Shown here in pieces: positions 26,063-35,345 of a stretch of DNA of 64,000 nucleotides. This DNA comes from DATFVA01 sp963771705 (lineage in GTDB: Bacteria > Bacteroidota > Ignavibacteria > Ignavibacteriales > Ignavibacteriaceae): assembly GCA_963771705.1 (NCBI GenBank), contig CAVYUP010000005.1, positions 310,001-374,000 of the forward strand, in the 5' to 3' direction. The stretch's first letter is position 1, and each line of letters starts with the position of its first letter. A program made the translations under genes and the position numbers. Under the pieces are notes generated by a model. The model was given only the letters and a program-made list of their open reading frames with translations, had not been told where the DNA came from and made no database searches.

Positions 26063-26140
26063 GCGGAGTTTTATATTGTCACTATTGACTTAATTGTATT
26101 ACTATTAGTATAAATATTATAATCAACTTAAACAACAATA
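26063..26140. promoter_or_regulatory. Divergent promoter region between the ECF sigma gene and a type IX cargo gene
   Basis: Seventy-eight AT-rich bases separate the two divergent start codons, so promoters for both genes must lie here or inside the genes. TATTAGTATAAATATTATAAT near 26103-26123 is rich in -10-like hexamers. No specific ECF box can be assigned from a single example. Confidence 0.5.
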
Positions 26141-27742
26141 ATGAGATTTATAACCGCAGGTATCTTTTTATTCTTTTTCTGTGTTTCTGTAAAAGCTCAG
26201 CCCGTTCTGCAGATTAATCCTGATGAACTTGAATATCATGATATTTTTCACCGGCTTCAGAATGCGTATTTTGTTAATACAGGGAACCAAACTCTTCAAA
26301 TTGACAGTATTTATTACAGCAATAATGATTTTTATTACCTCAGATTTGACCGGAATTGGAGATATCCTATCTCTATTGCACCTGGCGATTCGATTTTAAT
26401 GGATTGTATACTCTCGGGATACCTGAACTATACTTCCGGAGATACGGAAGATACTCTTTATGTGTATAATAATGGTGTTAATCCTTATGAATATCTGAAA
26501 ATAAAAATAGATTATTATGAAGATGAATCCTATTCCGGTTCTTTACAGGGGAATGTTAGTTCAAACGGAATTCCTGTTAACAATGCTGATCTATATTTCC
26601 TTTATGGCGGCAATTTCGTAATAGGACACAGTGTTTCTGATGCCGCTGGTAATTATTCTGTTGAGCTCCCTGTAGGCAGTTATACCGTAGCGGCTGCTAA
26701 AGATTCTTATTATGTATCGTTCTATGATCAGCAGTTTGATCCTTTAAGTGCGACCCAGGTACTTGTCGATACTAACGGAATAACTTCTGCGGATCTTAAC
26801 CTGGTAAGGGCAGCTCCCACCCAGATCTCCGTTTCAGGAACCATATTTGATTCGCTTGCTATCTACCCTTTAAAAAAGGGAATAGTCATAGTAAGAAGCG
26901 GTACGCATACTCCCGATAAAATAGCACACAGCAAACTTAATACTCCTGCCCTCGGGGGCGCATATGCAGCCTTCGTAGATCCGGACGGTTCTTATAAAAT
27001 TGAGAATATAATTGATCCTGATTACTATTATATCCAATCATTTTCTGATTACTTCGTTCCATCTTATTATGATTCTTTAGGAATTAATCCGGGATTCTGG
27101 CAGGATGCCGATTCCGTTTATATCGGGGGTCCTCTACTTAATGCGGATATCTATATGCCGAGGGATTCATCGGTGGGAGGGGGAATAATTTCGGGTACTG
27201 TCGGGGTTGCAGGAAATCTTGACAGTATAGTAACTGATGCAATTGTCTATGCTCAATCAGATGAAAATAATCTCATAACTTATGCCTTCTCTCAGGCTGA
27301 CGGCCGCTTTAGAGAAAATTTCCTTCCTTACGGCAGCTACTATCTTGTCGCTCAGAAAATCGGCTACGATGATGTCGTAAGTGATAAAATTATTATTGAC
27401 AGCATAATGACCAGCATAGGAAATATTACTCTGTTGTTTTCTTCCCCGAATGGGATCAGTGGATCTCAATTCCTCCCCGATCAGATAAGCCTTTCTCAGA
27501 ATTATCCTAATCCATTCAACCCTTCAACAACTATAGAGTTTCATATCCCTCATGGTACAGATGTATTACTTAGGGTGACAAATATCCTTGGTGAAACTAT
27601 ATCGGTTCTTCATAATGGATATTTATCTTCCGGGGATTATAAGATGATGGTTGACGGTAGAGACTTAAGCTCAGGAGTTTATTTCGTTTCTCTTATTACT
27701 CCTCAATCATCCCTCGTACGGAAAATACTGCTCCTGAAATAA
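26141..27742 (+). CDS. Secreted protein with carboxypeptidase-regulatory-like repeats and type IX sorting domain
   Basis: A 533-residue protein: signal peptide ending VKAQP; an N-terminal beta domain resembling the Ig-like region that reads 'NTGNQTLQIDSIYYSN…IAPGDS' (about 35-115, typical of CHU/Abn2-like or ASH-type domains); and several carboxypeptidase regulatory-like/prealbumin repeats (SLQGNVSSNGIPVNNADLYF…GNYSVELPVGSYTVAAAKDSY; SGTIFDSLAIYPLKKGIVIV; SGTVGVAGNLDS…LPYGSYYLVAQKIGY). It ends in a type IX sorting domain from SLSQNYPNPFNPST to VRKILLLK. No catalytic domain is visible, so it may be a surface structural or adhesion protein. It is a possible target of the divergent sigma factor. 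Confidence 0.82.
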   Translation: MRFITAGIFLFFFCVSVKAQPVLQINPDELEYHDIFHRLQNAYFVNTGNQTLQIDSIYYSNNDFYYLRFDRNWRYPISIAPGDSILMDCILSGYLNYTSGDTEDTLYVYNNGVNPYEYLKIKIDYYEDESYSGSLQGNVSSNGIPVNNADLYFLYGGNFVIGHSVSDAAGNYSVELPVGSYTVAAAKDSYYVSFYDQQFDPLSATQVLVDTNGITSADLNLVRAAPTQISVSGTIFDSLAIYPLKKGIVIVRSGTHTPDKIAHSKLNTPALGGAYAAFVDPDGSYKIENIIDPDYYYIQSFSDYFVPSYYDSLGINPGFWQDADSVYIGGPLLNADIYMPRDSSVGGGIISGTVGVAGNLDSIVTDAIVYAQSDENNLITYAFSQADGRFRENFLPYGSYYLVAQKIGYDDVVSDKIIIDSIMTSIGNITLLFSSPNGISGSQFLPDQISLSQNYPNPFNPSTTIEFHIPHGTDVLLRVTNILGETISVLHNGYLSSGDYKMMVDGRDLSSGVYFVSLITPQSSLVRKILLLK

Positions 27743-27915
27743 GAATGAAATTTTGCTGAAGGAGAATTGATCCGCTACCCCCCTAATCCATTGTTTATAC
27801 TAAAGTTATAAAGATCACAGTTCTTATCTGATGTAATCCTTCCCACCATAATTGTTTTTTGATCCGTTAAATTGTTTATGAATTAGATGTAAAACTGATA
27901 TAGAAAGGTTGGATT

Positions 27916-29376
27916 ATGAGATATAAGCTGACAATTATACTTGCAGTAATGATGATATTGGCAAACAGCAAGCTCTTCTCCCAGGTCAATCGGAATATTA
28001 AACATCACGCTTTTTCCGGAACATTGATGCTTGGAGCAGAAGCAGGAGCTACCCTGGCTAAGACAGACTATAATAAAGTCAGACCGGATATAATGGGAAG
28101 AGGAGTTCTTGAATATTTTTTCCCTACAACTAATCAGGGAATATTCGGTATAAAAGGTTTCGTTATGGCTGGATATATTGGAGGAGAAGATAACACCAAA
28201 AACCCGGGCGTTTTCAGAACTAATATGACTGGTATAGGCGGTGATCTTACATATACTTTTTCTATTGAGGAGGCCGTTTTCCCATATGTGGGTGTAGGGG
28301 CAACTTACCTATGGTTTAATCCAAAGGATAATAATGACCATGCATTAACAAATAATCTTTTGGGGAAATATGATAAGCAGGAAACTATTTTCCAGGCCGA
28401 GCTTGGTTTGCGATTTCTTCTTTCGGAGTCGATAAATATGAACCTCGGACTTGGCGGGTATTTCAGTCCTCACGACAACTGGGATGATATAGCTGCAGGG
28501 GGAAATAATGATTATATGGTAACTATAATGGCTGGTATCGCTTATTCGTTCTTCACCACTTCAGATAGTGACGGAGATGGAATTGAAGATTCAAAGGATA
28601 TGTGTCCTAATACCCCGCAGGGAGTTACCGTTGATGATTATGGATGTCCTCTTGATAAAGACGGTGACGGTGTCCCGGATTATAAGGATAAATGTCCTAA
28701 CACAAAATCAGGGATGGAAGTAGATGAGAACGGATGCGCCATTGATGCCGATAACGATGGGGTTCCTGATAAGCTGGATAAATGTCCCAATACTCCTGCC
28801 GGAATGCAGGTGAATGATCAGGGCTGCCCTGATACAGATGGGGATGGCGTGTATGATAATAATGATAAATGTCCTCAAACACCTCAGGGTGCAGCGGTTG
28901 ATGAAACCGGTTGCCCAAAAGACAGCGACGGTGACGGTGTTCCTGACTACAAGGATAAATGTCCCAACACACCTGCCGGAAAACAGGTGGATGAAAACGG
29001 TTGTGCAAAAGCCGATACCGTAGTAAAGAAAATAACCCTTAGCGGTGATACTAATTTCGAATTTAATAAAGCAACTCTTCTGCCTAGTGCTTATCCAACG
29101 CTGGATAACCTTGCTAAAACGATGAAGGATAATCCCGATACCCGCTGGGAGGTAGATGGATATACCGATGCAGTGGGTTCTGAATCCTATAATATGGATC
29201 TCTCCCGCAGAAGAGCTCAGTCTGTTGTTGATTACCTGGTTAATAAGGGAATAGACAGATCAAGATTAGAAGCGGTTCCTCATGGTGAATCCAATCCTAT
29301 AGCCTCTAATGACACTCAGGAAGGAAGAGCTATGAACCGCAGGGTTGAAATTAAAATGATTGAAAAAAATCAGTAA
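27916..29376 (+). CDS. OmpA-family protein with thrombospondin type 3 repeats
   Basis: A 486-residue outer-membrane protein. Signal peptide (ends KLFSQV, about 22); an N-terminal eight-strand-type barrel (about 35-215; ending IMAGIAYSFF); five calcium-binding TSP3 repeats (about 217-370; DSDGDGIEDSKDMCPNTP, DKDGDGVPDYKDKCPNT, DADNDGVPDKLDKCPNTP, DTDGDGVYDNNDKCPQTP, DSDGDGVPDYKDKCPNTP); and a C-terminal OmpA peptidoglycan-binding domain (FEFNKATLLPSAYPTLDNLAKTM, VDGYTDAVGSESYNMDLSRRRAQSVVDYL, GRAMNRRVEIKM). It should tether the outer membrane to the cell wall. Common in Bacteroidota/Ignavibacteria. A strong terminator follows 27 bases after the stop. Confidence 0.95.
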   Translation: MRYKLTIILAVMMILANSKLFSQVNRNIKHHAFSGTLMLGAEAGATLAKTDYNKVRPDIMGRGVLEYFFPTTNQGIFGIKGFVMAGYIGGEDNTKNPGVFRTNMTGIGGDLTYTFSIEEAVFPYVGVGATYLWFNPKDNNDHALTNNLLGKYDKQETIFQAELGLRFLLSESINMNLGLGGYFSPHDNWDDIAAGGNNDYMVTIMAGIAYSFFTTSDSDGDGIEDSKDMCPNTPQGVTVDDYGCPLDKDGDGVPDYKDKCPNTKSGMEVDENGCAIDADNDGVPDKLDKCPNTPAGMQVNDQGCPDTDGDGVYDNNDKCPQTPQGAAVDETGCPKDSDGDGVPDYKDKCPNTPAGKQVDENGCAKADTVVKKITLSGDTNFEFNKATLLPSAYPTLDNLAKTMKDNPDTRWEVDGYTDAVGSESYNMDLSRRRAQSVVDYLVNKGIDRSRLEAVPHGESNPIASNDTQEGRAMNRRVEIKMIEKNQ

Positions 29377-29403
29377 AAAATTCAAGGTAACCTCATAAAC
29401 ACG

Positions 29404-29437
29404 AAGGCCGTTTCAAGATTATTTGAAGCGGCCTTTT
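29404..29437 (+). terminator. Rho-independent terminator after the OmpA-family gene
   Basis: AAGGCCGTTTCAA (29404-29416) pairs with TTGAAGCGGCCTT (29423-29435) over 13 positions with one G-T wobble and a six-base loop. A short T-run follows the GC-rich stem. The position, just past the OmpA-family stop, fits a transcription terminator. Confidence 0.85.
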
Positions 29438-29484
29438 CTATGGGGTGCCGCTTTTGGTTGCTAGTCTTAGCGATTTTAGATAGT

Positions 29485-29501
29485 TTAGTTAACCTAACTA
29501 A
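29485..29501. repeat. Inverted repeat upstream of pepT (possible operator)
   Basis: TTAGTTA (29485-29491), spacer ACC, TAACTAA (29495-29501): a perfect 7-bp palindrome 18 bases before the pepT ATG. Its position overlaps the likely promoter or leader. It could be a repressor site or chance in AT-rich DNA. Confidence 0.35.
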
Positions 29502-29519
29502 TAAAAACTAGAGGTAACA

Positions 29520-30770
29520 ATGTTTGATGATAAATATAAATTTACCTGCGTAGACCGGTTTCTGGAATACGTGAAATACGATACCCAATCTGATGAAGAA
29601 TCAACTTCATTTCCATCAACAGAAAAACAGAAAGTCCTTTCAAAGGATCTTGCCGCGGAATTAAAAAAGATGGGCCTGCAGGACGCTCATATGGATGAAT
29701 ATGGTTACGTAATGGCAACCCTTCCTTCTAATTCAGATAAAAATGTTCCGGCAATTGGATTTATAGCTCACGTCGATACTTCTCCTGCGGTAACCGGAGA
29801 GGGAGTAAATCCTGTTATCCATAAGAATTATCAGGGTGGTGATATAAAGCTTCCAAAGGATCCTTCACAGGTTATACTTGAAAGTGAAAATCCCGACCTG
29901 AAGAATATGAAGGGATTCGATATTATTACCACTGATGGTACAACCCTTCTGGGTGCAGATAATAAATCCGGTGTGGCAGAAATAATGGATGCGGTAAACT
30001 ACTGGCTTACTCATCCTGAAGTTAAACATGGACCGATAAAAATATGCTTTACGCCTGATGAAGAGGTCGGAAGAGGAACAGAAAAATTTGATGTTAAAAA
30101 ATTCGGAGCCAAATATGCTTACACTGTCGATGGCCAGAGCCGGGGCGAGGTTGAGTCGGAAACTTTCAGCGCTGATGCGGTAACTATTAAAATCCACGGC
30201 AGAAATATTCATCCTGGATATGCTAAAGGCATCATGGTTAATGCAGTAAGAGTTGCCTCGGAATTTATGGAAAGCCTGCCGAAGGATAAACTTTCTCCGG
30301 AGACTACAGAAGGACGGGAGGGCTACGTTCACTGTACTAACTTCAATGGAAATGAAGAAATGGCAGTATTGAAATTTATCATCAGGGATTTCGAAACTCC
30401 TAAACTCAAAGAATATGAAACTTTCTTAAAAGATCTGGCAGAGAAGACTGTAAAGAAATACCCTGCCGCTAAACTTGATTTTGAGGTAACTGAACAGTAC
30501 CGCAATATGAGGGAGATACTGATAAATCATCCACAGGTTACTGATTACGCCGAACAGGCAATGAAGAACCTCGATATTGAACCCATCATGCACCCGATCC
30601 GCGGTGGTACGGATGGATCGCGGCTTTCATTTATGGGTCTACCCTGTCCTAATATCTTCGCCGGGGAACATAGTTTTCACTCAAAGGTAGAATGGGTTGC
30701 TATTCAGGATATGGAAATGGCTGTAAGAGTGATCATAGAAATTGCTGAAATATGGGAAGAGAAGTCGTAA
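29520..30770 (+). CDS. pepT: Peptidase T (tripeptide aminopeptidase)
   Basis: A 416-residue M20B zinc aminopeptidase releasing N-terminal residues from tripeptides in the cytoplasm. Motifs: FIAHVDTSPAVTGEGVNPVIH (metal-binding His and catalytic Asp), LLGADNKSGVAEIMDAV (metal Asp), ICFTPDEEVGRGTEKFD (catalytic Glu pair), YTVDGQSRGEVESETFSA, and the C-terminal metal His in FAGEHSFHSKVEWV. Length equals the family's. The start has AGAGGTAA upstream. Its last 19 bases overlap the next gene. Confidence 0.96.
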   Translation: MFDDKYKFTCVDRFLEYVKYDTQSDEESTSFPSTEKQKVLSKDLAAELKKMGLQDAHMDEYGYVMATLPSNSDKNVPAIGFIAHVDTSPAVTGEGVNPVIHKNYQGGDIKLPKDPSQVILESENPDLKNMKGFDIITTDGTTLLGADNKSGVAEIMDAVNYWLTHPEVKHGPIKICFTPDEEVGRGTEKFDVKKFGAKYAYTVDGQSRGEVESETFSADAVTIKIHGRNIHPGYAKGIMVNAVRVASEFMESLPKDKLSPETTEGREGYVHCTNFNGNEEMAVLKFIIRDFETPKLKEYETFLKDLAEKTVKKYPAAKLDFEVTEQYRNMREILINHPQVTDYAEQAMKNLDIEPIMHPIRGGTDGSRLSFMGLPCPNIFAGEHSFHSKVEWVAIQDMEMAVRVIIEIAEIWEEKS

Positions 30771-32014
30771 AGAAACACGCATCCGTTAACAAACCAGAGC
30801 TTATGGCCCCTGCCGGTAATAAAACCATGCTTACTGCCGTGGTTAAGGCGGGGGCTGATGCTGTTTACTTCGGTGTTGAAAAGCTGAATATGAGGGCTAA
30901 AGCCTCTAACTTTAAGGCGGATAATCTCGAAGAACTCACCTCCTTCTGTAAGGAAAATGGTGTCACCACCTACCTCACGCTGAATACAATCGTTTATGAA
31001 GATGAACTGGATCAGCTGAGGGATGTAATCCTTAAAGCAAAAGAAGCCGGCGTTGATCGAATTATATGCTGGGATTTTGCTGTCGTTCAGCTCTGTAAAG
31101 AAGCTGGAATGCCTTTCGTCATCTCTACACAGGGTTCTATTTCTAATTCTATGGCTGCTAATTACTATAAGCAGCTCGGCGCTGAGCGGATTGTTCTCGC
31201 AAGGGAATGTTCAATGGAAGATATTAAAAAAGTCCGTTCGCTCACCGATCTTGAGATTGAAGTATTTGTGCATGGAGCTATGTGTATCGCAGTTAGCGGC
31301 AGGTGTTTTATGAGTCATCATCTATTTGAAAAAAGCGCAAACCGGGGAGAGTGCATTCAGCCCTGCAGGAGAGAATATGAAGTTTATGATCCAACAATCG
31401 GCAAAAGTATGATAGTAGGTGAGGATTATGTTCTATCCCCCGAAGATCTGTGCACCCTGGGTTTTATTGATCAGCTGATTGAAACAGGAGTCGATTCGTT
31501 CAAGATAGAAGGCCGTAAGAGGAGTCCCGAATACGCTGCTGCTGTTACCTCAGCCTACCGGAAAGCGATCGACCTGTACTATGAAAACGGACTTACACCG
31601 GAGATTAAAAACAGCCTTATTAAAGAACTTGAAAAAGTCTTCAACCGGGGTTTCTCCACAGGTTTTTATTTTGATACTCCCGGAGCTGAACAATATGCAG
31701 ATATATACGGCAGCAAGGCAGCCAAAAGAAAAGAATATCTCGGGAAAGTATTAAATTACTACAAGCAGGCCGGCGCTGTGTATATCACTATTGAGGCCGG
31801 TACTCTCACGGAAGGTGATGAAATCTATATTATCGGTGAAACTACCGGCGTGGTTCAGCTTAAGGCTGAAAATATACTGGAAGACGAACGTTCCATAGAA
31901 TCTGCCACAAAAGGGTCGAAGATCACCTTCAAATGTAAAGATACGGTCAGACCCCGGGATGCTGTTTATCTGATCAGGGAAGCACCGCAGAAAAAAACAA
32001 AGACTAAGATATAG
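30752..32014 (+). CDS. U32 family peptidase-like protein (YegQ/TrhP group)
   Basis: A 420-residue member of the U32 family. N-terminal PELMAPAGNKTMLTAVVKAGADAVYFGVEKLNMRAKA (TIM-barrel start), the family signature EVFVHGAMCIAVSGRCFMS (about 170-190), NRGECIQPCRREYEV with conserved cysteines, SPEDLCTLGFIDQLIETGVDSFKIEGRKRSPEYAA, and a C-terminal beta domain. Some YegQ-like members (TrhP) act in prephenate-dependent 5-hydroxylation of tRNA U34 rather than as proteases, and this protein resembles that group. It overlaps pepT by 19 bases, so translation is probably coupled. Exact role uncertain. Confidence 0.9.
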   Translation: MGREVVKKHASVNKPELMAPAGNKTMLTAVVKAGADAVYFGVEKLNMRAKASNFKADNLEELTSFCKENGVTTYLTLNTIVYEDELDQLRDVILKAKEAGVDRIICWDFAVVQLCKEAGMPFVISTQGSISNSMAANYYKQLGAERIVLARECSMEDIKKVRSLTDLEIEVFVHGAMCIAVSGRCFMSHHLFEKSANRGECIQPCRREYEVYDPTIGKSMIVGEDYVLSPEDLCTLGFIDQLIETGVDSFKIEGRKRSPEYAAAVTSAYRKAIDLYYENGLTPEIKNSLIKELEKVFNRGFSTGFYFDTPGAEQYADIYGSKAAKRKEYLGKVLNYYKQAGAVYITIEAGTLTEGDEIYIIGETTGVVQLKAENILEDERSIESATKGSKITFKCKDTVRPRDAVYLIREAPQKKTKTKI

Positions 32015-32561
32015 CTCTTAATTTTTCGGCATTCTCTCTGTACATCGCAAGACTATCCTCGATAATTTTATATGCTTTTTCTTTTCCCAGAAAATCTTTT
32101 ACAAGTACTTCCTTTTGTTCAAGTTTCTTATAATCCTCAAAGAACCTTTTGAGTTCAACTGATGTGTGGGGAGGAAGTTCGTTTATATCGTTTATGTAAT
32201 TAACTGACATATCATTCTTTGCCACGGCAATTATTTTATCGTCAGTTTCTTCCTGGTCGGTCATATGCATTACCCCTATAACCTTGCTTTCAATTATGCA
32301 TAAAGGGTCTACATCAATTGAACAGATTACAAGTATATCCAGCGGATCTTTGTCATCGCAGTATGTCTGGGGAATAAATCCGTAATTTGCAGGATAATGC
32401 ACCGATGAGAAAAGCACGCGGTCGAGACGGAGGAGTCCGCTTGCCTTATCCAGTTCATACTTTCCCTTTGATCCTTTTGGTATCTCTATAATACTGTTAA
32501 CTATACCGGGCACTTCATTTCCCGGCGTCACTGAATGCCAGGGATTGCTTACGAGCTTCAT
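32004..32561 (-). CDS. ppa: Inorganic pyrophosphatase (family I, soluble)
   Basis: A 185-residue Mg2+-dependent enzyme hydrolysing pyrophosphate. IIEIPKGSKGKYELDKASGLLRLDRVLFSSVHYPANYGFIPQT and the signature CDDKDPLDILVI (metal-binding aspartates, about 67-78) are clear, followed by KVIGVMHMTDQEETDDKIIAV and FEDYKKLEQKEVLVKDFLG. Length is typical of bacterial family I enzymes. It converges on the U32 gene with an 11-base overlap of coding ends. Confidence 0.96.
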   Translation of the reverse strand: MKLVSNPWHSVTPGNEVPGIVNSIIEIPKGSKGKYELDKASGLLRLDRVLFSSVHYPANYGFIPQTYCDDKDPLDILVICSIDVDPLCIIESKVIGVMHMTDQEETDDKIIAVAKNDMSVNYINDINELPPHTSVELKRFFEDYKKLEQKEVLVKDFLGKEKAYKIIEDSLAMYRENAEKLRAIS

Positions 32562-32699
32562 AAAATCCTTATAATTTATGGTATTCGAAATTATGCTTTA
32601 AAAAGGGCAAATAAAATTCCAGCCGGGCTTATTTTGATAAGCATCATCTAATCTTTATTTTTGACAACTATTTTTATTATCCTTTATCTGTATAATACT

Positions 32700-34388
32700 A
32701 TGAGATTAAGCAAATCCTTCGTTCCTACATTAAAAGAAGTCCCTAGTGATGCCGTGGTAACCAGCCATATTCTTATGCTCAGGGCCGGTATGATTCGTAT
32801 GATTTCCGCGGGTATCTACTCTTTCCTGCCGGTAGGGTATCGCGTTATGAGGAAAATATCGGAAATAATTCGTGAAGAAATGAATGCAATTGGGGGACAG
32901 GAATTCCACCTTCCCGCTCTTAACCCTAAGGAAATCTGGGAGGAAACAGGAAGGGTTGAAGCCTTCGGTGATATTCTTTTTCACGTCGTGAACAGGGAGT
33001 ATGTTCTTGCACCTACACACGAAGAGATTATGACTTTTCATGCGAGAAATGTTCTGAAGTCGTATAAAGATATGCCCCAGATATGGTATCAGATACAGAC
33101 AAAGTTCAGGAATGAATCGAGGCCGAGAAGCGGAGTAATCAGGGGACGCCAGTTCCTTATGAAGGATGCTTACTCGTTCGATATCTCGCCGGAAGGACTC
33201 GATCATTCATATAGTCTGCACGACAAAGCCTATAGGAATATATTTGATCGCTGTAATTTATCCTATTTTATTGTTGGAGCTTCAAGCGGTGCAATGGGCG
33301 GATCAGGTTCTGAGGAATTTATGGTTAAGTCGGATGCCGGTGAGGATACTGTAGCTCATTGTGAGAACTGCGGGTATGCGGCAAACCTTGAAGTGGCAAC
33401 TTCTAAAATTGATAGCCGGAAAAGAGATAATGAGAGCCTTGAAATAAAGAAAATCCATACGCCGGATGTCAGGTCGATAGATGAGCTTTGTGATTTTCTG
33501 AAGATAGATGAGACTCAGTGTGCTAAGTCAAGGGTTTATATTCATAATGGCAGTGCGGTACTCGTTCTTATGCTGGGTAATGAAGAAGTTAATGACGCTA
33601 AGCTTGAAAGAGCACTTGGCGGTGCGGTTCGCCCTGCTCATCCTGAGGAACTTATGGAAATCACCGGTGCTGAGGCAGGTTCTATCGGTCCTGTCGGATA
33701 TAAAGGCAGAATCGTTGCTGATCTGAGACTTAAGGATGCTAATAATCTGTTCAGTGGTGCAAACGAGACAGATTTTCACCTTGGAGGAATAGACCTTAAC
33801 AGAGATGTAAAGGATATAGAATACTTCGACCTGCGTTCCATAAATTCAGGTGAAATTTGTCCGCGATGCGATCATAAGCTTCAGGTGTTTACGGCTATTG
33901 AACTTGGACATATTTTTAAGCTGGGAACAAAATATTCCTCGGCGATGGGCGCTAATTTCCTTGATGAAAATGGTAAGGAAAATCCTATAATAATGGGCAG
34001 CTACGGTATCGGTGTGGAGCGTGTTCTGGCCTGCTATATTGAGCAGCATCATGATGATTTCGGTATTATCTGGGATAAAACCCTGGCTCCTTTCCAGATC
34101 CACTTAATGGGCCTCAATATGAAGAAACAGGAAGTTATCCAAACCTGCGATAAACTTTATGCTGATCTTACAACGGCAGGTTATGAAGTATTATTCGACG
34201 ACAGAGTGGATGCCCAGGCAGGTTTCAAGTTCAAGGATGCCGACCTCCTTGGTATGCCGCTACAGGTTATAGTCGGTGATAAGAAACTTAAGGACCTAAA
34301 AGTAGAAATAAAGATCCGCAAATCAGGCGATAGACTTGATGTCGATCTTGACCAGGTAGTCAGCAGGATCCCTGAATTCCTGGGCTGA
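32700..34388 (+). CDS. proS: Prolyl-tRNA synthetase
   Basis: A class II aminoacyl-tRNA synthetase of 562 residues from ATG at 32700 (MRLSKSFVPTLKEVPSDA, the canonical start); an upstream in-frame TTG at 32661 only adds a hydrophobic stretch unlike the family. Motif 1 region GGQEFHLPALNPKEIWEETGR; motif 2 FRNESRPRSGVIRGRQFLMKDAYSFD; an editing (INS) domain in the middle (about 220-390, ALGGAVRPAHPEELMEITG); motif 3 IIMGSYGIGVERVLACYIEQ; and the anticodon-binding domain LFDDRVDAQAGFKFKDADLLGMPL. It is the long bacterial-type enzyme. No Shine-Dalgarno is seen before the ATG. Confidence 0.96.
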   Translation: MRLSKSFVPTLKEVPSDAVVTSHILMLRAGMIRMISAGIYSFLPVGYRVMRKISEIIREEMNAIGGQEFHLPALNPKEIWEETGRVEAFGDILFHVVNREYVLAPTHEEIMTFHARNVLKSYKDMPQIWYQIQTKFRNESRPRSGVIRGRQFLMKDAYSFDISPEGLDHSYSLHDKAYRNIFDRCNLSYFIVGASSGAMGGSGSEEFMVKSDAGEDTVAHCENCGYAANLEVATSKIDSRKRDNESLEIKKIHTPDVRSIDELCDFLKIDETQCAKSRVYIHNGSAVLVLMLGNEEVNDAKLERALGGAVRPAHPEELMEITGAEAGSIGPVGYKGRIVADLRLKDANNLFSGANETDFHLGGIDLNRDVKDIEYFDLRSINSGEICPRCDHKLQVFTAIELGHIFKLGTKYSSAMGANFLDENGKENPIIMGSYGIGVERVLACYIEQHHDDFGIIWDKTLAPFQIHLMGLNMKKQEVIQTCDKLYADLTTAGYEVLFDDRVDAQAGFKFKDADLLGMPLQVIVGDKKLKDLKVEIKIRKSGDRLDVDLDQVVSRIPEFLG

Positions 34389-34398
34389 TTTCTCCGGT

Positions 34399-35325
34399 TT
34401 ATTTGATCAGCAGCATTTTCCTGGATTGAACAAAATCTCCAGCCCGCAGAATGAAGAAATATATTCCGCTTGCTAGATTGGTCCCATCGAATGAAACCTC
34501 GTATCTTCCGGAGTTTTGCTCCTCATTTACAAGCGTCTTAATCTCATCTCCCAGTACATCATAAACTTTAAGCGTTACAAATCCCCTGCGAGGAAGGGCA
34601 TAATCTATATTTGTTGACGGGTTGAAAGGATTAGGAAAGTTCTGTTCCAGAATATAATCTTCAGGCTGATCTGGTCTCGTCTCCTTTATTGCAGTTATTT
34701 GCGTCCCGTATTCAACACTATCTATACTTGCATATCGCAGAACAGTTGCTCCACAACTGAATTCACAGGATGAAGCATTGATAAATCCTAATCCCTTTGC
34801 AAACATTAAATCTGTACCAGGTATTCCTGATTCATCTTCTAACTCACGAACTTCAGTTGGATAATTCAAAACGGTATCTTCATATTTATCAAGACAGAGA
34901 GTTAGGAATATTCCCTGGTTTGATGTAAATCCGGTATATGACCCTCCAAAATAATCGCCTGAGTCAGCAAGCAGACTGTCTATAAGATATTCATTATTTG
35001 TAAACAAAGCGTCATCGGTGAACCTGTAAACGCAAAGCGTAGTTGAATCAATTCTCTCGAATGATTTATTAATGTATCCATCAAACGGTATATTTTTTCT
35101 GGTTAGGATTTTATAGGATTTATTGTTTGGTAATAACGTATCTCCTGTTACTTCTATCGAATAAAAAGATGAGTCTACTTCGTACGGAATGATCTGGTAG
35201 GAATAATCTACATATTCCCAGTAGTATCCGTTTTGGAGGGGATAATATTTTAAGGCTTCAGTGAGAGTATCAGTTTGTGCAAAGGTAAGACACGCTGTAA
35301 ATAGCAGCATTATTAATGTTTTCAT
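34399..35325 (-). CDS. Secreted protein of unknown function with type IX sorting domain
   Basis: A 308-residue exported protein. Signal peptide (MKTLIMLLFTACLTFAQT), then a beta-rich N-terminal region of about 190 residues (ALKYYPLQNGYYWEYVDYSY…SYKILTRKNIPF) of no family I can name, and a C-terminal type IX sorting domain from LEQNFPNPFNPSTNIDY to QSRKMLLIK. The 'NGYYWEY' opening resembles the family of Ignavibacteria proteins whose N-terminus reads 'LKIGNYW.Y', but its function is unknown. Third type IX cargo protein in the window. Confidence 0.8.
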   Translation of the reverse strand: MKTLIMLLFTACLTFAQTDTLTEALKYYPLQNGYYWEYVDYSYQIIPYEVDSSFYSIEVTGDTLLPNNKSYKILTRKNIPFDGYINKSFERIDSTTLCVYRFTDDALFTNNEYLIDSLLADSGDYFGGSYTGFTSNQGIFLTLCLDKYEDTVLNYPTEVRELEDESGIPGTDLMFAKGLGFINASSCEFSCGATVLRYASIDSVEYGTQITAIKETRPDQPEDYILEQNFPNPFNPSTNIDYALPRRGFVTLKVYDVLGDEIKTLVNEEQNSGRYEVSFDGTNLASGIYFFILRAGDFVQSRKMLLIK

Positions 35326-35345
35326 AAGCTCCCCGCTTTCCCAGA

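Noticed and set aside
32661..32696. TTGACA and TATAAT before proS as a sigma-70 promoter
   Set aside because: The spacer is 24 bases, too long, and the TATAAT would put transcription start at or past the ATG 32700. TTGACA also is the upstream TTG frame.
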